64,000 nt of DNA, from NCBI GenBank assembly GCA_016214695.1, contig JACRNY010000001.1, positions 806,001 to 870,000 on the forward strand, in the 5' to 3' direction. The stretch's first letter is position 1; every line of letters begins with the position of its first letter. Source of the stretch: Nitrosomonadales bacterium. Lineage in GTDB: Bacteria; Pseudomonadota; Gammaproteobacteria; Burkholderiales; Gallionellaceae. Below, piece after piece: positions 42,412 through 51,606 of the stretch. The translations under genes were made by a program, and so were the position numbers. The notes below the pieces were generated by a model that saw only the letters and a list, made by a program, of their open reading frames with translations, was not told the DNA's origin and searched no databases.

Positions 42412-44478
42412 ATGTCTGAACCCATCCAAACCCTCGAACTCCTCGCCCCCGCCAAGACCGCCGCCATCGGCCGCGAAGCCATCCTGCACGGCGCCGACGC
42501 CGTCTATATCGGCGGCCCGTCATTCGGCGCGCGCGACAAGGCCGGCAACTCGCTGGAAGAGATCGCCGGACTGGTGAACTTCGCGCACCGTTTCCACGCG
42601 AAGATCTACGTCACGCTCAACACCATCCTGCACGATGCCGAGCTGGACGCCGCGCGCAAACTGGCGCATGACTGCTACGACATCGGCGTGGACGCGCTGA
42701 TCGTGCAGGACATGGGACTGCTCGAACTCGACCTGCCGCGCATCGATCTGCACGCTTCCACCCAGTGCGACATCCGCACACCGGAGAAGGCGCGCTTCCT
42801 CGCCGACGTCGGCTTCTCGCAACTGGTGCTGGCGCGCGAACTGACCCTTTCCGAGATCGCCGGGGTGCGTGCCGCCGTGCCCGCCGATACCGTCATCGAA
42901 CATTTCATCCACGGCGCGCTATGCGTGGCCTATTCCGGCCAGTGCAACATCAGCCACGCGCACACCGGACGCAGCGCCAACCGCGGCGACTGTTCGCAGG
43001 CCTGCCGCCTGCCCTACACGCTGCAGGACCACAAAGGCCAGGTCGTCGCCTTCGAGAAACATCTGCTATCGGTGAAGGACAACAACCAGAGTGCCAACCT
43101 GCGCGCGCTGATCGATGCCGGTGTGCGCAGCTTCAAGATCGAGGGCCGCTACAAGGATGCGCCCTACGTGAAGAACATCACCGGGCATTACCGCCTGCTG
43201 CTCGACGAAATCCTCAACGAGCGCCCGGAACTGCACGCCGCCTCCAGCGGCAAAACGAAATTACTGTTCACGCCGAATCCGGACAAGACCTTCCATCGCG
43301 GCGCCACGGATTATTTCTCGCATGGCCGCCATGCCGACATCGGCGCCTTCGACACACCCACCTTCGTCGGGCTGGAACTCGGCACGGTGACCAGGCTGGG
43401 CGACAAGTGGTTCGAGATGGAATCGAACGAAGATCTGGCCAACAGCGACGGCCTCAACTACCTGCACAAGCGCGAAGTGGTCGGTTTGCAGGCGAATGTG
43501 GTCGAACACAAAGGCAATGTGTGGCGCGTGTTCCCGAACGAGCCCATGCACACACTGGCGGGCTTGCGCGTCGGCCTCGCCATCAGCCGCAACCGCGACC
43601 ATGCCTGGGAGATGAGGCTCAGCAAAAAATCAGCCGAGCGCATGATAGGCGTGAGCGCCACCTTCGCCGAGACAGACACCGGCTTCGCGCTCACGCTGCA
43701 GGATGAAGACGGCAACGTCGTCACCGCCACTGCTGCCTTCGACAAACAGCCCGCAAAGAATCCGGCAGAAGCGGAAGACAGCGTGCGTGAACAACTGGCG
43801 CGCTTCGGCAATACCGATTTCGAGTTGCTCAACCTTTCAACCCACCGCACGTTTTTGAGTTCCGTCCGCCCCGCCACTCCAAATTCCGTTCGTCCTGAGC
43901 TCGTCGAAGGAATGAACGGCGCGCCGAACGTATCCGCATCGAGCGACCACCCCACGATCACCATCAACTGGTCACAACCGCTGTTCGCCCCCAGCTCCCT
44001 ACTCAACAAACTCCGCCGCGAAGCCGTCGAAAAACTCGAATCCGCCCGCCTCGCCTCTCACACGCGCCTGCCGCGCAAAGCTGCCGCAGAGCCGCCCGCG
44101 CAATATCCGGAAGAATCCCTCTCCTTCCTCGCCAACGTCTACAACTCCGCCGCGCGCAGCTTCTACGCAAAGCACGGCGTAAAACTCATCGCGGCCGCCT
44201 ACGAAGCACACAAGGAAACAGGCGAAGTCCCGCTGATGATCACCCGCCACTGCATCCGCTATTCGCTGAGCCTGTGCCCGAAACAGGCCAAGGGCGTCAT
44301 CGGCGTGCAGGGTCAGGTGCGCGCCGAGCCGATGACGCTGATCAACGGCAGCGAAAAGTTAAGGCTGGAGTTCGACTGCAGGAAGTGCGAGATGCATGTG
44401 ATGGGCAAGGCGAAGAAACATATTCTGAAGACCGCGCCGCCGTCGGCGGTGCCGGTGACATTCCATCCATCCAGGTAA
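42412..44478 (+). CDS. rlhA: U32-family 23S rRNA hydroxylation protein with inserted repeat peptide
   Basis: 688 aa. The U32 peptidase-like core starts ELLAPAKTAAIGREAILHGADAVYIGGP and has the signature HFIHGALCVAYSGQCNISHAHTGRSANRGDCSQACRLPY with the Cys cluster thought to hold an Fe-S centre; a DUF3656-type C-terminal region follows, which fits RlhA (YdcP), needed for hydroxycytidine 2501 in 23S rRNA, better than the shorter TrhP. Near residues 485-505 SVRPATPNSVRPELVEGMNG is the translation of an interspersed repeat, inserted in frame in a variable loop. Confidence 0.87.
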   Translation: MSEPIQTLELLAPAKTAAIGREAILHGADAVYIGGPSFGARDKAGNSLEEIAGLVNFAHRFHAKIYVTLNTILHDAELDAARKLAHDCYDIGVDALIVQDMGLLELDLPRIDLHASTQCDIRTPEKARFLADVGFSQLVLARELTLSEIAGVRAAVPADTVIEHFIHGALCVAYSGQCNISHAHTGRSANRGDCSQACRLPYTLQDHKGQVVAFEKHLLSVKDNNQSANLRALIDAGVRSFKIEGRYKDAPYVKNITGHYRLLLDEILNERPELHAASSGKTKLLFTPNPDKTFHRGATDYFSHGRHADIGAFDTPTFVGLELGTVTRLGDKWFEMESNEDLANSDGLNYLHKREVVGLQANVVEHKGNVWRVFPNEPMHTLAGLRVGLAISRNRDHAWEMRLSKKSAERMIGVSATFAETDTGFALTLQDEDGNVVTATAAFDKQPAKNPAEAEDSVREQLARFGNTDFELLNLSTHRTFLSSVRPATPNSVRPELVEGMNGAPNVSASSDHPTITINWSQPLFAPSSLLNKLRREAVEKLESARLASHTRLPRKAAAEPPAQYPEESLSFLANVYNSAARSFYAKHGVKLIAAAYEAHKETGEVPLMITRHCIRYSLSLCPKQAKGVIGVQGQVRAEPMTLINGSEKLRLEFDCRKCEMHVMGKAKKHILKTAPPSAVPVTFHPSR
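43886..43919. repeat. Single arm of the VRPELVEG repeat inside rlhA
   Basis: CCGTTCGTCCTGAGC at the left and TCGTCGAAGG at the right match the arm of the element at 42299-42356; AATGAACGG closes a short inverted pair with CCGTTC. In frame with rlhA, codons about 492-502. Confidence 0.85.
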
Positions 44479-44484
44479 CAGGAG

Positions 44485-44898
44485 ATGCGCGCATCTTTTC
44501 TTGCCGCCATCCGCTTCTAGCAGCGCTTCATCTCCCCGCACAAAGGCTTCCGCTGCGCTTACCACGCGCACACCGGCCGCCAGAGCTGCTCGCATCTAGG
44601 CTTGCGTGCAGTGCGCAGGTATGGCGCGCTGTCTGGCCTCGCCGTCTTGCGTCAGCGCCTCTATCTTTGCGGCGTGGCGCACAGGCGTTTCTCGGTTCCG
44701 CACCGACGCCCGCCGCTGGGCCAGCGCGGCGATTGCGACATCATCCCCTGTGATTGCGATCTGCCCAGTGCCAGGACGTGTTCATTCGCCGGAGATGTTC
44801 TCAGCAATTGCGGAAGTTGCGACTGGCCGGAGCGGAAACGAAAGGATCAGGAGCGGGAGGTCTATCTTCCGCCGAAGAACAAGCAGGGCACCAGATGA
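44485..44898 (+). pseudogene. yidD: YidD-family membrane insertion factor, interrupted by an amber codon
   Basis: From ATG 44485 the frame reads MRASFLAAIRF, then TAG at 44518-44520, then QRFISPHKGFRCAYHAHTGR with SCSHLGLRAVRRYGALSGL and a Cys-rich tail (CDIIPCDCDLP, SNCGSCDW) to 44898. In YidD the hallmark is Y-Q-R-x-I-S-P-x-x-G, so the stop replaces the conserved Tyr (a one-base change from TAC or TAT). The rest of the frame is intact. A TTG at 44602 could start only a shortened product lacking the hallmark. The stop overlaps the ATG of the next gene. AGGAG lies unusually close to the ATG. Confidence 0.75.
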
Positions 44899-45221
44899 GC
44901 ATCGAAGAACCTCCGGAATACTCGATCTCCGAATTCCTGCTCGGCAGCCTGTTCTTCGCCGCTGCCGTGTCGGCGCTGATCTGGGCGGGGCATGCCTATT
45001 TCACGGAAGAATACTTTGATGCGATGAAGGGTGCGGGCCTGTCGCTGATCCTGTTTGCAGGCTGCACCGACCCATTGAGTTACATCGGGAATTACATTTC
45101 CTTCCCATACCGAATCGTCGAATCGGCAGGACGCGACACAAGCGTCAGCTTGATGGCCGCTGTTCTCGGCAGCATCCTGTTCACTGCGGGATGGTTACTG
45201 GGCTGGCTGGCGGGGACCTGA
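44895..45221 (+). CDS. Small hydrophobic membrane protein, unknown function
   Basis: 108 aa beginning MSIEEPPEYSISEFLLGSLF. Three hydrophobic stretches (about residues 14-33, 47-65 and 86-105) predict a membrane protein; ILFAGCTDPLSYIGNYISFPYRIVESAG is the most distinctive part. I do not recognise a family. The ATG overlaps the yidD stop (ATGA), so it depends on translation of the yidD frame, which the amber codon would reduce unless the ribosome starts again inside. Confidence 0.65.
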   Translation: MSIEEPPEYSISEFLLGSLFFAAAVSALIWAGHAYFTEEYFDAMKGAGLSLILFAGCTDPLSYIGNYISFPYRIVESAGRDTSVSLMAAVLGSILFTAGWLLGWLAGT

Positions 45222-45280
45222 ATCGCAGACGGGCGAAGCCGACCGGCTGCGCCCTCTCTCACGATCTTGCATCACAATAG

Positions 45281-45309
45281 TTGACAATATCAATACAGAT
45301 TCTTAGGAT
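45281..45309 (+). promoter_or_regulatory. Sigma-70-type promoter
   Basis: TTGACA (45281-45286), 17-bp spacer, TAGGAT (45304-45309), a near-consensus promoter reading toward the gene at 45471. The predicted leader is about 155 nt with no supported ORF. Confidence 0.7.
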
Positions 45310-45470
45310 GACTTCTCCGGGTGATCTCATCTTCGCCCGCCCGTGTCGCTATCCGGTTCAGCCATGCTCGACAGCCGAGTGGTCGCTCACATTCCCCCGT
45401 CCGATCTGACGATGCCGTCCGCAGATTTTCGTGATACGCGACCGTGAACCGTAAAGAAAGCGAGGACATC

Positions 45471-45866
45471 ATGGCCACCTTTTTCGGTATCGAAGAGCGC
45501 AATGCGCAAGGTTTCATCGACAGACACACGGTTTGCCTGCCGCACTCTGCGGACGGCAAGACCGATCTGCGCTACATCGTCTCGCCCTTCCGCAAGGAAG
45601 ACATCGTCTTCATCAAGCACTGCACTTCGCCGTCCGACCTGCACATCAGGGCCATCGGCGTGGTGCAGTCGGAGTACCCGAGCGAGCGCATACCCGATGT
45701 CTGCCTGCCGGTAGACTGGGTATGGCAGGGCGAGAAGGTCGTCGAGTCATTTGACGAGCGGATGCCCTTGTGCGGCGAGGCGCTCTACGAGGAGCACAAC
45801 ATCGTGGTGCAGCGCGAGATCATCGATCTGTTGCCGGAGCGATATCGCCTGCCGCAGGAGTGGTGA
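45471..45866 (+). CDS. Hypothetical 131-aa protein, possibly EVE/PUA-like
   Basis: Begins MATFFGIEERNAQGFIDRHT; start chosen for GAGGAC 8 bp upstream (a GTG at 45444 is in frame but lacks an SD). KEDIVFIKHCTSPSDLHIRAIGVVQSEYPSERIP followed by LPVDWVWQG resembles the beta-rich core of EVE-like domains (GDxIAIK...IKAIGxV...VDW) found beside McrB-type nucleases, which bind modified bases. The similarity is by eye and weak. No signal peptide or membrane segment. Own promoter; monocistronic. Confidence 0.55.
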   Translation: MATFFGIEERNAQGFIDRHTVCLPHSADGKTDLRYIVSPFRKEDIVFIKHCTSPSDLHIRAIGVVQSEYPSERIPDVCLPVDWVWQGEKVVESFDERMPLCGEALYEEHNIVVQREIIDLLPERYRLPQEW

Positions 45867-45953
45867 TTCCTGCACTTCGGTCGGTCCGGTAACGGAAGAA
45901 TCCATCCGCAGATGTTATCCTCTCAATTTGCATTTCCCAGCGGGAGTCCGCCC

Positions 45954-47078
45954 ATGAAGACCAGCCATTTACTGACGACCACAGCCCTTATCGCCGCGCT
46001 GCTCGCGGCCTGCGGCCCCAAAGACGCTGCCCAACAGCCCCCCGCCGGTGCCGGCGCGCCTCCCCCGCCGGAAGTGGATGTAGTCTCGGTGACATCCGGC
46101 TCGGTGGTGCTGACCCAGGATCTGCCGGGGCGCATGGAGGCGTTCCGCACGGCGCAGGTGCGCGCGCGCGTCGAGGGCATCGTGGAGAAGCGGCTGTTCG
46201 CGGAAGGCATCGACGTGAAGAAGGGCGAGGCGCTGTTCCATATCCATGCCGCCAACTACCGTGCCAACTTTGAAGCCGCCAAGGCCGATCTCGCCGCGGC
46301 ACGGCAGAATCTGGAAAGCGCGAAGAAACTGCTGGAGACCAGGTTCATCAGCCCGCAGAGCTACGACCAGACTCTCGCGAAATTCAAGCAGGCCGAAGCT
46401 GCCTATTCCAGGGCGCGCGAAGACCTCGACAACACCAGCGTGCCCGCGCCCATCTCCGGGCGCATCGGGCGCGCGCTGGTGACCGAAGGCGCGCTGGTCG
46501 GGCGCGGCGATGCCACGCTGCTCGCCACCATCGAGCAAATCGATCCCATCTATGCCAACTTCACCCGCCCCGGTTCGGAACTGCAGCAGCTGCAGAAGGC
46601 GTTCAAGTCGGGCACGCTGAAAGAGGCCGATGCGGGGAAGGTGGAGCTGGTGCTGGAAGACGGCAGCGTCTATCCGCATCCGGGCATATTGCTGTTCTCC
46701 AATCTGGCGGTCGATCCCGGCACCGGCGGCATCACGCTGCGCGCCGAGTTCCCCAACAAAGCGCATGAGCTGCTGCCCGGCATGTTCGTGCGCGTGCGCT
46801 TCCCGGAGAGCGTGGCCGACGACAGCATCCGCATCCCGCAACGCGCGGTGCAGATCGGCGCACAGGGCCAGTTCGTACTGCTGGTGGACCGCGAGGGCAA
46901 GGTCGCACCGCGTCCGGTGAAGACCGGCCAGATGGTGGGCGGTGATTTCATCGTCACCGAGGGTTTGCAGATCGGCGACCAGGTGATCGTCAACGGCGTG
47001 CAGAAGGCACGCCCCGGTTCGCAGGTGAAACCGGTACCGCTGGGTCAGGCCGACAACGCAGCCGCCGCCCAGAAATAG
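45954..47078 (+). CDS. RND efflux periplasmic adaptor (AcrA/MexA family lipoprotein)
   Basis: 374 aa. Signal peptide with lipobox LLAACG (Cys near residue 18) indicates a lipid-anchored adaptor. Barrel-sandwich halves RVEGIVEKRLFAEGIDVKKGEALFHI and NTSVPAPISGRIGRALVTEGALVG flank a coiled-coil hairpin (about residues 90-155), followed by the beta-barrel domain. It couples the RND pump encoded 9 bp downstream to an outer-membrane channel not present here. Start at 45954 rather than 45912 gives a proper signal peptide. Confidence 0.94.
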   Translation: MKTSHLLTTTALIAALLAACGPKDAAQQPPAGAGAPPPPEVDVVSVTSGSVVLTQDLPGRMEAFRTAQVRARVEGIVEKRLFAEGIDVKKGEALFHIHAANYRANFEAAKADLAAARQNLESAKKLLETRFISPQSYDQTLAKFKQAEAAYSRAREDLDNTSVPAPISGRIGRALVTEGALVGRGDATLLATIEQIDPIYANFTRPGSELQQLQKAFKSGTLKEADAGKVELVLEDGSVYPHPGILLFSNLAVDPGTGGITLRAEFPNKAHELLPGMFVRVRFPESVADDSIRIPQRAVQIGAQGQFVLLVDREGKVAPRPVKTGQMVGGDFIVTEGLQIGDQVIVNGVQKARPGSQVKPVPLGQADNAAAAQK

Positions 47079-47087
47079 AGAGACATC

Positions 47088-50000
47088 GTGCTAGCAAAAT
47101 TCTTCATCGACCGCCCCATCTTCGCCTGGGTCATCGCCATCATCATCCTGTTGAGCGGCGTGCTGGCGCTGCGCAACCTGCCGGTGGCTTCCTATCCGGC
47201 GGTGGCGCCGCCCGCACTGTCCATCACGCTTGCCTACCCCGGCGCTTCGGCACAGGTGGTGGAAGAGACCGCTGTCGCGCTGGTGGAGCAGGAACTCAAC
47301 GGCATCGAGCACCTGCTCTACATGGAGTCGTCTTCCGAGCAGGGCATCGGCACCATCACGCTGACCTTCGAGGCGGGCACCAACCTCGACGTCGCCTCGG
47401 TGGAGACGCAGAACCGCGTGAAGCGTGCAGAGGCGCGCCTGCCGGAAGATGTGCGCCGCGTCGGCGTGACCGTGGCGAAATCGGCGCGCAACTTCCTGAT
47501 GATCGTCGCGCTGATCTCGCCGGACAAGAGCCGCGACAATGTGGCGCTGGGCAGTTATGCCGCGGCCAACGTGCTGGAGAGCGTGCGCCGGGTGCCGGGC
47601 GTGGGCGAGGCGCTGATGTTCGGCACCGAGTATTCGATGCGCCTGTGGCTGAAGCCGGAGAAGCTGCATGCCTATAACCTGACGCCGGGCGATGTGAGCA
47701 AGGCGGTGCGCGCGCAGAACACGCAACTCGCCACCGGCGAGCTCGGCCAGTTGCCCGCCGCACCCGGCCAGCAATTGAATGCGGTGATCGTCACCAAAAG
47801 CAGGTTGTCCACCGCGCAGGAATTCGGCAATGTCATCGTGCGCGCCAACGCCGACGGCTCCACCGTGCGCGTGAAGGACGTGGCGCGCGTGGAACTGGGC
47901 GCGCAGGATTATTCCATCGCCGCGCGCATCGACGGCCAGCCGGCCTCGGCCATCGCCATCCGCCTGTCGCCTTCGGCCAACGCGCTGGATACCGCCAAGG
48001 CGGTGAAAGCCAAGATGGACGAACTGGCTAAGTTCTTCCCCAAGGGCGTGGACTGGCTGGTGCCCTATGACACTTCCAAATTCGTCGAGATCTCGATCAG
48101 CGAGGTGGTGAAGACGCTGGCGGAAGCCGTGGTGCTGGTGTTCCTCGTCATCTGGCTGTTCCTCGGCAATCTGCGCGCGACCTTCATCCCCGCCATCGTG
48201 GTGCCGGTCGCGCTGATCGGCGCGCTGGTGGGTCTGTACCTGGTCGGCTATTCGATCAACACGCTGACGCTGTTCGCCATGGTGCTGGCGGTCGGCATCG
48301 TGGTGGACGATGCCATCGTGGTGGTAGAGAACGTCGAACGTATCATGACCGACGAAGGCCTGTCGCCGCGCGATGCGACGCGCAAGGCGATGGACCAGAT
48401 CTTCGGCGCCATCATCGCGATCACGCTGGTGCTGTGCTCGGTGTTCGTGCCGATGATCTTCTTCGGCGGCTCGGTCGGCGCGATCTACCGCCAGTTCTCG
48501 GTGACGCTGATCCTGACCATCCTGTTCTCGGTGCTGATGGCGCTGACGCTGACGCCCGCCTTGTGCGCGGCGCTGCTGCGCAACGATGCCGGCCACGAGA
48601 TGGTGCCGAAATCGGGTCTGCTCGGCTGGTTCAACCGCGTCTTCAACCGCACCACGCAGCGTTACCGCTCGGGCGTGATCGGCGTGCTGAACCGCAGCGG
48701 CCGCGCATTGGTGGTGTATGCCGCGCTGCTGGCCGGTACCGGCTGGCTGTTCGTGACGCTGCCCAGCAGCTTCCTGCCGGAAGAAGACCAGGGCTATTTC
48801 ATCAACGTCATCCAGTTGCCGGCGGGCGCCACGCGCGAGCGCTCGCAGGAAGTGATCTCGCAGGTCGAGCAGTTCTATCTCAAGCAGCCGGAGGTGGACC
48901 ACGTGATCGGTGTGCTCGGCTTTTCCTTCTTCGGGCGCGGGCAGAATTCGGCGATCGCCTTCGTGCGCCTGAAAGACTGGGATGAACGCCCCGGCAAGGA
49001 CAGCTCGGCTTCCGCGCTGGTGAGGAAGGCCAACATGGCGCTGTTCCGCATCAAGCAGGCCTTCATCTTCGCCATCAACGTCCCGCCCATCCCCGAGCTG
49101 GCGGCGGTCGGCGGTTTTGACTTCCGCCTGCAGGACCGCACCGGACAGGGGCGCGACAAACTGATGGACGCGCGCAACATGACGCTGGGACTGGCCGGCA
49201 AACATCCGGCACTGGTCGGCGTACGTCCCGAGGGCCAGGAACCGGCACCGCAATTGCAACTCGACATCGACCGCCTGAAGGCGCGCGCACTGGGCATCGA
49301 GATGGCCGACCTCAACGAGACGCTGCAGTCGACGCTGGGTGTGGCCTACATCAACGACTTTGTGCGCGAGGGGCGCATCCTGCGCGTGCAGATGCAGGCC
49401 GAGCCAACCACGCGCACCACGCCGCAGCGGATATTGCAGATCCCGGTGCGCAACGCGCAGGGCGGCATGGTGCCGCTGTCCGAGATCGCCTCCGCCCGCT
49501 GGACGGCCAGCCTGCCCAAACTGGACCGCTACAACGGCATCCCCTCGATGAAGATCTCGGGCAGCCCGGCGCCGGGCCGCAGCAGCGGCGATGCGCTGGC
49601 GGCGATGGAGGAAGTGGCGGCGCAGTTGCCGCCCGGCTTCGGTTTCGAATGGTCGGGCTCGTCGAGCGAGGAACGACTTTCCGGCGCCCAGGCCAAGTTC
49701 CTGTTCGGCCTGTCGGTGGTCGCGGTGTTCCTGGTGCTGGCGGCGTTGTACGAGAGCTGGTCTGTGCCGGTCGCCGTGGTCATGGTGGTGCCCATCGGCA
49801 TCCTGGGTGCGCTGGCTGCCGTTCACCTGCGCGACTTGCCCAACGATGTGTATTTCAAAGTGGGTCTGATCGTCATCATCGGTCTGGCGGCGAAGAACGC
49901 GATCCTGATCATCCAGTTCGCGCGCGACCTGCAGCACAAGGGACACGACCTGGTCGAGGCCACGGTGGAAGCCTGCCGCCTGCGCTTCCGCCCCATCCTG

Positions 50001-50210
50001 ATGACCTCCATCGCCTTCATCCTCGGTGTGTTGCCGCTGGCGATCTCCACTGGTGCGGGTGCGAACGGCCGCCATGCCATCGGCACCGGCGTGATGGGCG
50101 GCATGATCGCCGCGACGGTGCTGGCGGTGTTTTTGGTGCCGGTGTTCTATGTGGTCATCCGCCGCATCTTCCCCAGCCATGTGCGTCCGCAGGATGACCG
50201 GCACGAATAA
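47088..50210 (+). CDS. RND multidrug efflux permease, HAE1 family (AcrB-like)
   Basis: 1040 aa, GTG start. MLAKFFIDRPIFAWVIAIII is the classical AcrB start; the proton-relay Asp pair lies in VGIVVDDAIVVVENVERIM (near residue 408), SDMGG-type porter loops and GLAAKNAILIIQFA near 935 are present. Drug:proton antiporter in the inner membrane. Operon with the adaptor upstream; no outer-membrane factor and no local repressor, so regulation is unknown. Confidence 0.95.
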   Translation: MLAKFFIDRPIFAWVIAIIILLSGVLALRNLPVASYPAVAPPALSITLAYPGASAQVVEETAVALVEQELNGIEHLLYMESSSEQGIGTITLTFEAGTNLDVASVETQNRVKRAEARLPEDVRRVGVTVAKSARNFLMIVALISPDKSRDNVALGSYAAANVLESVRRVPGVGEALMFGTEYSMRLWLKPEKLHAYNLTPGDVSKAVRAQNTQLATGELGQLPAAPGQQLNAVIVTKSRLSTAQEFGNVIVRANADGSTVRVKDVARVELGAQDYSIAARIDGQPASAIAIRLSPSANALDTAKAVKAKMDELAKFFPKGVDWLVPYDTSKFVEISISEVVKTLAEAVVLVFLVIWLFLGNLRATFIPAIVVPVALIGALVGLYLVGYSINTLTLFAMVLAVGIVVDDAIVVVENVERIMTDEGLSPRDATRKAMDQIFGAIIAITLVLCSVFVPMIFFGGSVGAIYRQFSVTLILTILFSVLMALTLTPALCAALLRNDAGHEMVPKSGLLGWFNRVFNRTTQRYRSGVIGVLNRSGRALVVYAALLAGTGWLFVTLPSSFLPEEDQGYFINVIQLPAGATRERSQEVISQVEQFYLKQPEVDHVIGVLGFSFFGRGQNSAIAFVRLKDWDERPGKDSSASALVRKANMALFRIKQAFIFAINVPPIPELAAVGGFDFRLQDRTGQGRDKLMDARNMTLGLAGKHPALVGVRPEGQEPAPQLQLDIDRLKARALGIEMADLNETLQSTLGVAYINDFVREGRILRVQMQAEPTTRTTPQRILQIPVRNAQGGMVPLSEIASARWTASLPKLDRYNGIPSMKISGSPAPGRSSGDALAAMEEVAAQLPPGFGFEWSGSSSEERLSGAQAKFLFGLSVVAVFLVLAALYESWSVPVAVVMVVPIGILGALAAVHLRDLPNDVYFKVGLIVIIGLAAKNAILIIQFARDLQHKGHDLVEATVEACRLRFRPILMTSIAFILGVLPLAISTGAGANGRHAIGTGVMGGMIAATVLAVFLVPVFYVVIRRIFPSHVRPQDDRHE

Positions 50211-50241
50211 GACGTCAACAACGAAAGAGATCCAGCCCCAC

Positions 50242-51072
50242 ATGAAACAGAATTCCGCATGCCCGCTGGCCGACGACCTGTCGCTGGCGATAGAACGCAA
50301 CGAACTGGTACTGCCGACCATGCCCGCCTGGGCCGCCAAGGTGCAAAGGATGCTGGATGACTTCAACGTCTCGGCCGGACAGATCGTGAGCGCCGTATCG
50401 AGCGATCCGGCCTTCGCCGCACAACTGATCAAGACTGCGAACAGCGCAGCCTATGCCGGCAAACCTAAAGTGGACAACGTCAATGCCGCTGTCACCCGGC
50501 TTGGTTACAAGATGTTGCGCAACCTGATCGTCTCGGTCTCGATGGCCAAGCTCGCCATCATCGAGAAACCGGCCCTCAAGCGGCATCTGGCCGAGTTCTG
50601 GGACCACAGCCGCGAAGTGGCGGCGACCAGCCATGTGCTGGCACGCAGCCAGAAGCATCTGAATGCGGACCAGGCCATGCTGGCAGGACTGATCCACGAT
50701 ATCGGCAGGTTGCCGCTGTTCCTGCACATCGATCACAAGAACCTGAAGGTGGACGATGCGGCGATGGATGCGGTGATCCGCAGATGCAGCGCGATGGTGG
50801 GCGAACAGTTGCTGGAGATATGGGAGTTTCCGGAAGAACTGGTCGAGATACCGATGGCCCATGAGGATATCCACCGCGAGACCGGCAGCCCGCGCGCAAG
50901 CTATGCCGACGTGGTGACGATAGCCAACATGCTCACCCGCGCCACCGCCAAGGTGGTCGACTGGGACAAGGTCACCGCTGTGCAACGCATGGGCATCCCG
51001 TCCCAGCTCTATCGTGATTTCTTCGACCGCTTCGACAAGGATCTCACCGCCGCGCGCGAGATGCTGTCATAG
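50242..51072 (+). CDS. HDOD-domain signalling protein 1
   Basis: 276 aa, HDOD domain over most of its length: LVLPTMPAWAAKVQRMLDD, SSDPAFAAQLIKTANSAAYAG, AVTRLGYKMLRNLIVSVSMA, and the HD motif LAGLIHDIGRLPLF. HDOD proteins act in cell-cycle and second-messenger signalling. Alone except for the RND gene 31 bp upstream. A related but different HDOD gene is at 55504. Confidence 0.9.
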   Translation: MKQNSACPLADDLSLAIERNELVLPTMPAWAAKVQRMLDDFNVSAGQIVSAVSSDPAFAAQLIKTANSAAYAGKPKVDNVNAAVTRLGYKMLRNLIVSVSMAKLAIIEKPALKRHLAEFWDHSREVAATSHVLARSQKHLNADQAMLAGLIHDIGRLPLFLHIDHKNLKVDDAAMDAVIRRCSAMVGEQLLEIWEFPEELVEIPMAHEDIHRETGSPRASYADVVTIANMLTRATAKVVDWDKVTAVQRMGIPSQLYRDFFDRFDKDLTAAREMLS

Positions 51073-51078
51073 TCTTTC

Positions 51079-51606
51079 TCAGAGTCCGGCCCACCACATG
51101 CGCAGCCTGATCCCGACCCCGGTGGTGTAGCCGACTTCGACGAACTTGATCTGCCCATCCGGCGCGATGATGAAGCTCGCCGGCACCGCATGCACCCCCC
51201 ACGCCCTCGCGATGCTGCCGTCGGCATCGTTCAGCACCGGGAAGTCCACGCCCTGCTCCTTCATGTAAGCGGCGACCTGCTGCGGGCTGCCGCTCTGCAT
51301 GGCGACGGTGATCACAGCGGGATCGTCCTGCGCGAAAGCGGCGATGCTGCCCTGCTCGGCGCGGCAGACCGGGCACCAGGTCGCCCAGAAGTGCACCAGC
51401 AGCGGACGCGGCGGTTGCGCCTGCAGACGGTAATGTTGCCCGGCGAGGGTGGTGCCCTGCAGGAGCGGCGCCGGGCCGCTGACCATATCGCGCTGCTGCC
51501 AGGCGCGGATCCCGGCGATGACGACGACGAACAGCAATAGCTCGACGGCATATCTGCGCCACTTTCTCGTTCGCGTGCCGGTGTCGGTTGCGGTCGCCAT
51601 TTCCAT
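51079..51606 (-). CDS. TlpA-like membrane-anchored thioredoxin
   Basis: 175 aa: N-terminal membrane anchor (about residues 18-38), then a thioredoxin fold with active site HFWATWCPVC (about 73-82), cis-Pro in VHAVPASFIIAPDGQI. Redox-active in the periplasm, perhaps reducing disulfides for cytochrome or protein maturation. The C-terminus runs to MWWAGL. Start at 51606 (MEMATATD) is uncertain by a few codons because no strong SD exists. Confidence 0.9.
   Translation of the reverse strand: MEMATATDTGTRTRKWRRYAVELLLFVVVIAGIRAWQQRDMVSGPAPLLQGTTLAGQHYRLQAQPPRPLLVHFWATWCPVCRAEQGSIAAFAQDDPAVITVAMQSGSPQQVAAYMKEQGVDFPVLNDADGSIARAWGVHAVPASFIIAPDGQIKFVEVGYTTGVGIRLRMWWAGL

Noticed and set aside
45309-45410. 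Short ATG frame in the leader of the gene at 45471
   Set aside because: Its ATG overlaps the -10 element, so it would not be in the transcript.
47091-50432. 1113-codon minus-strand frame opposite the AcrB-like gene, and a similar 582-codon plus frame opposite the second RND gene (57680-59428)
   Set aside because: Antisense shadows with the same His/Asp/Arg-rich composition; the RND genes are unambiguous.
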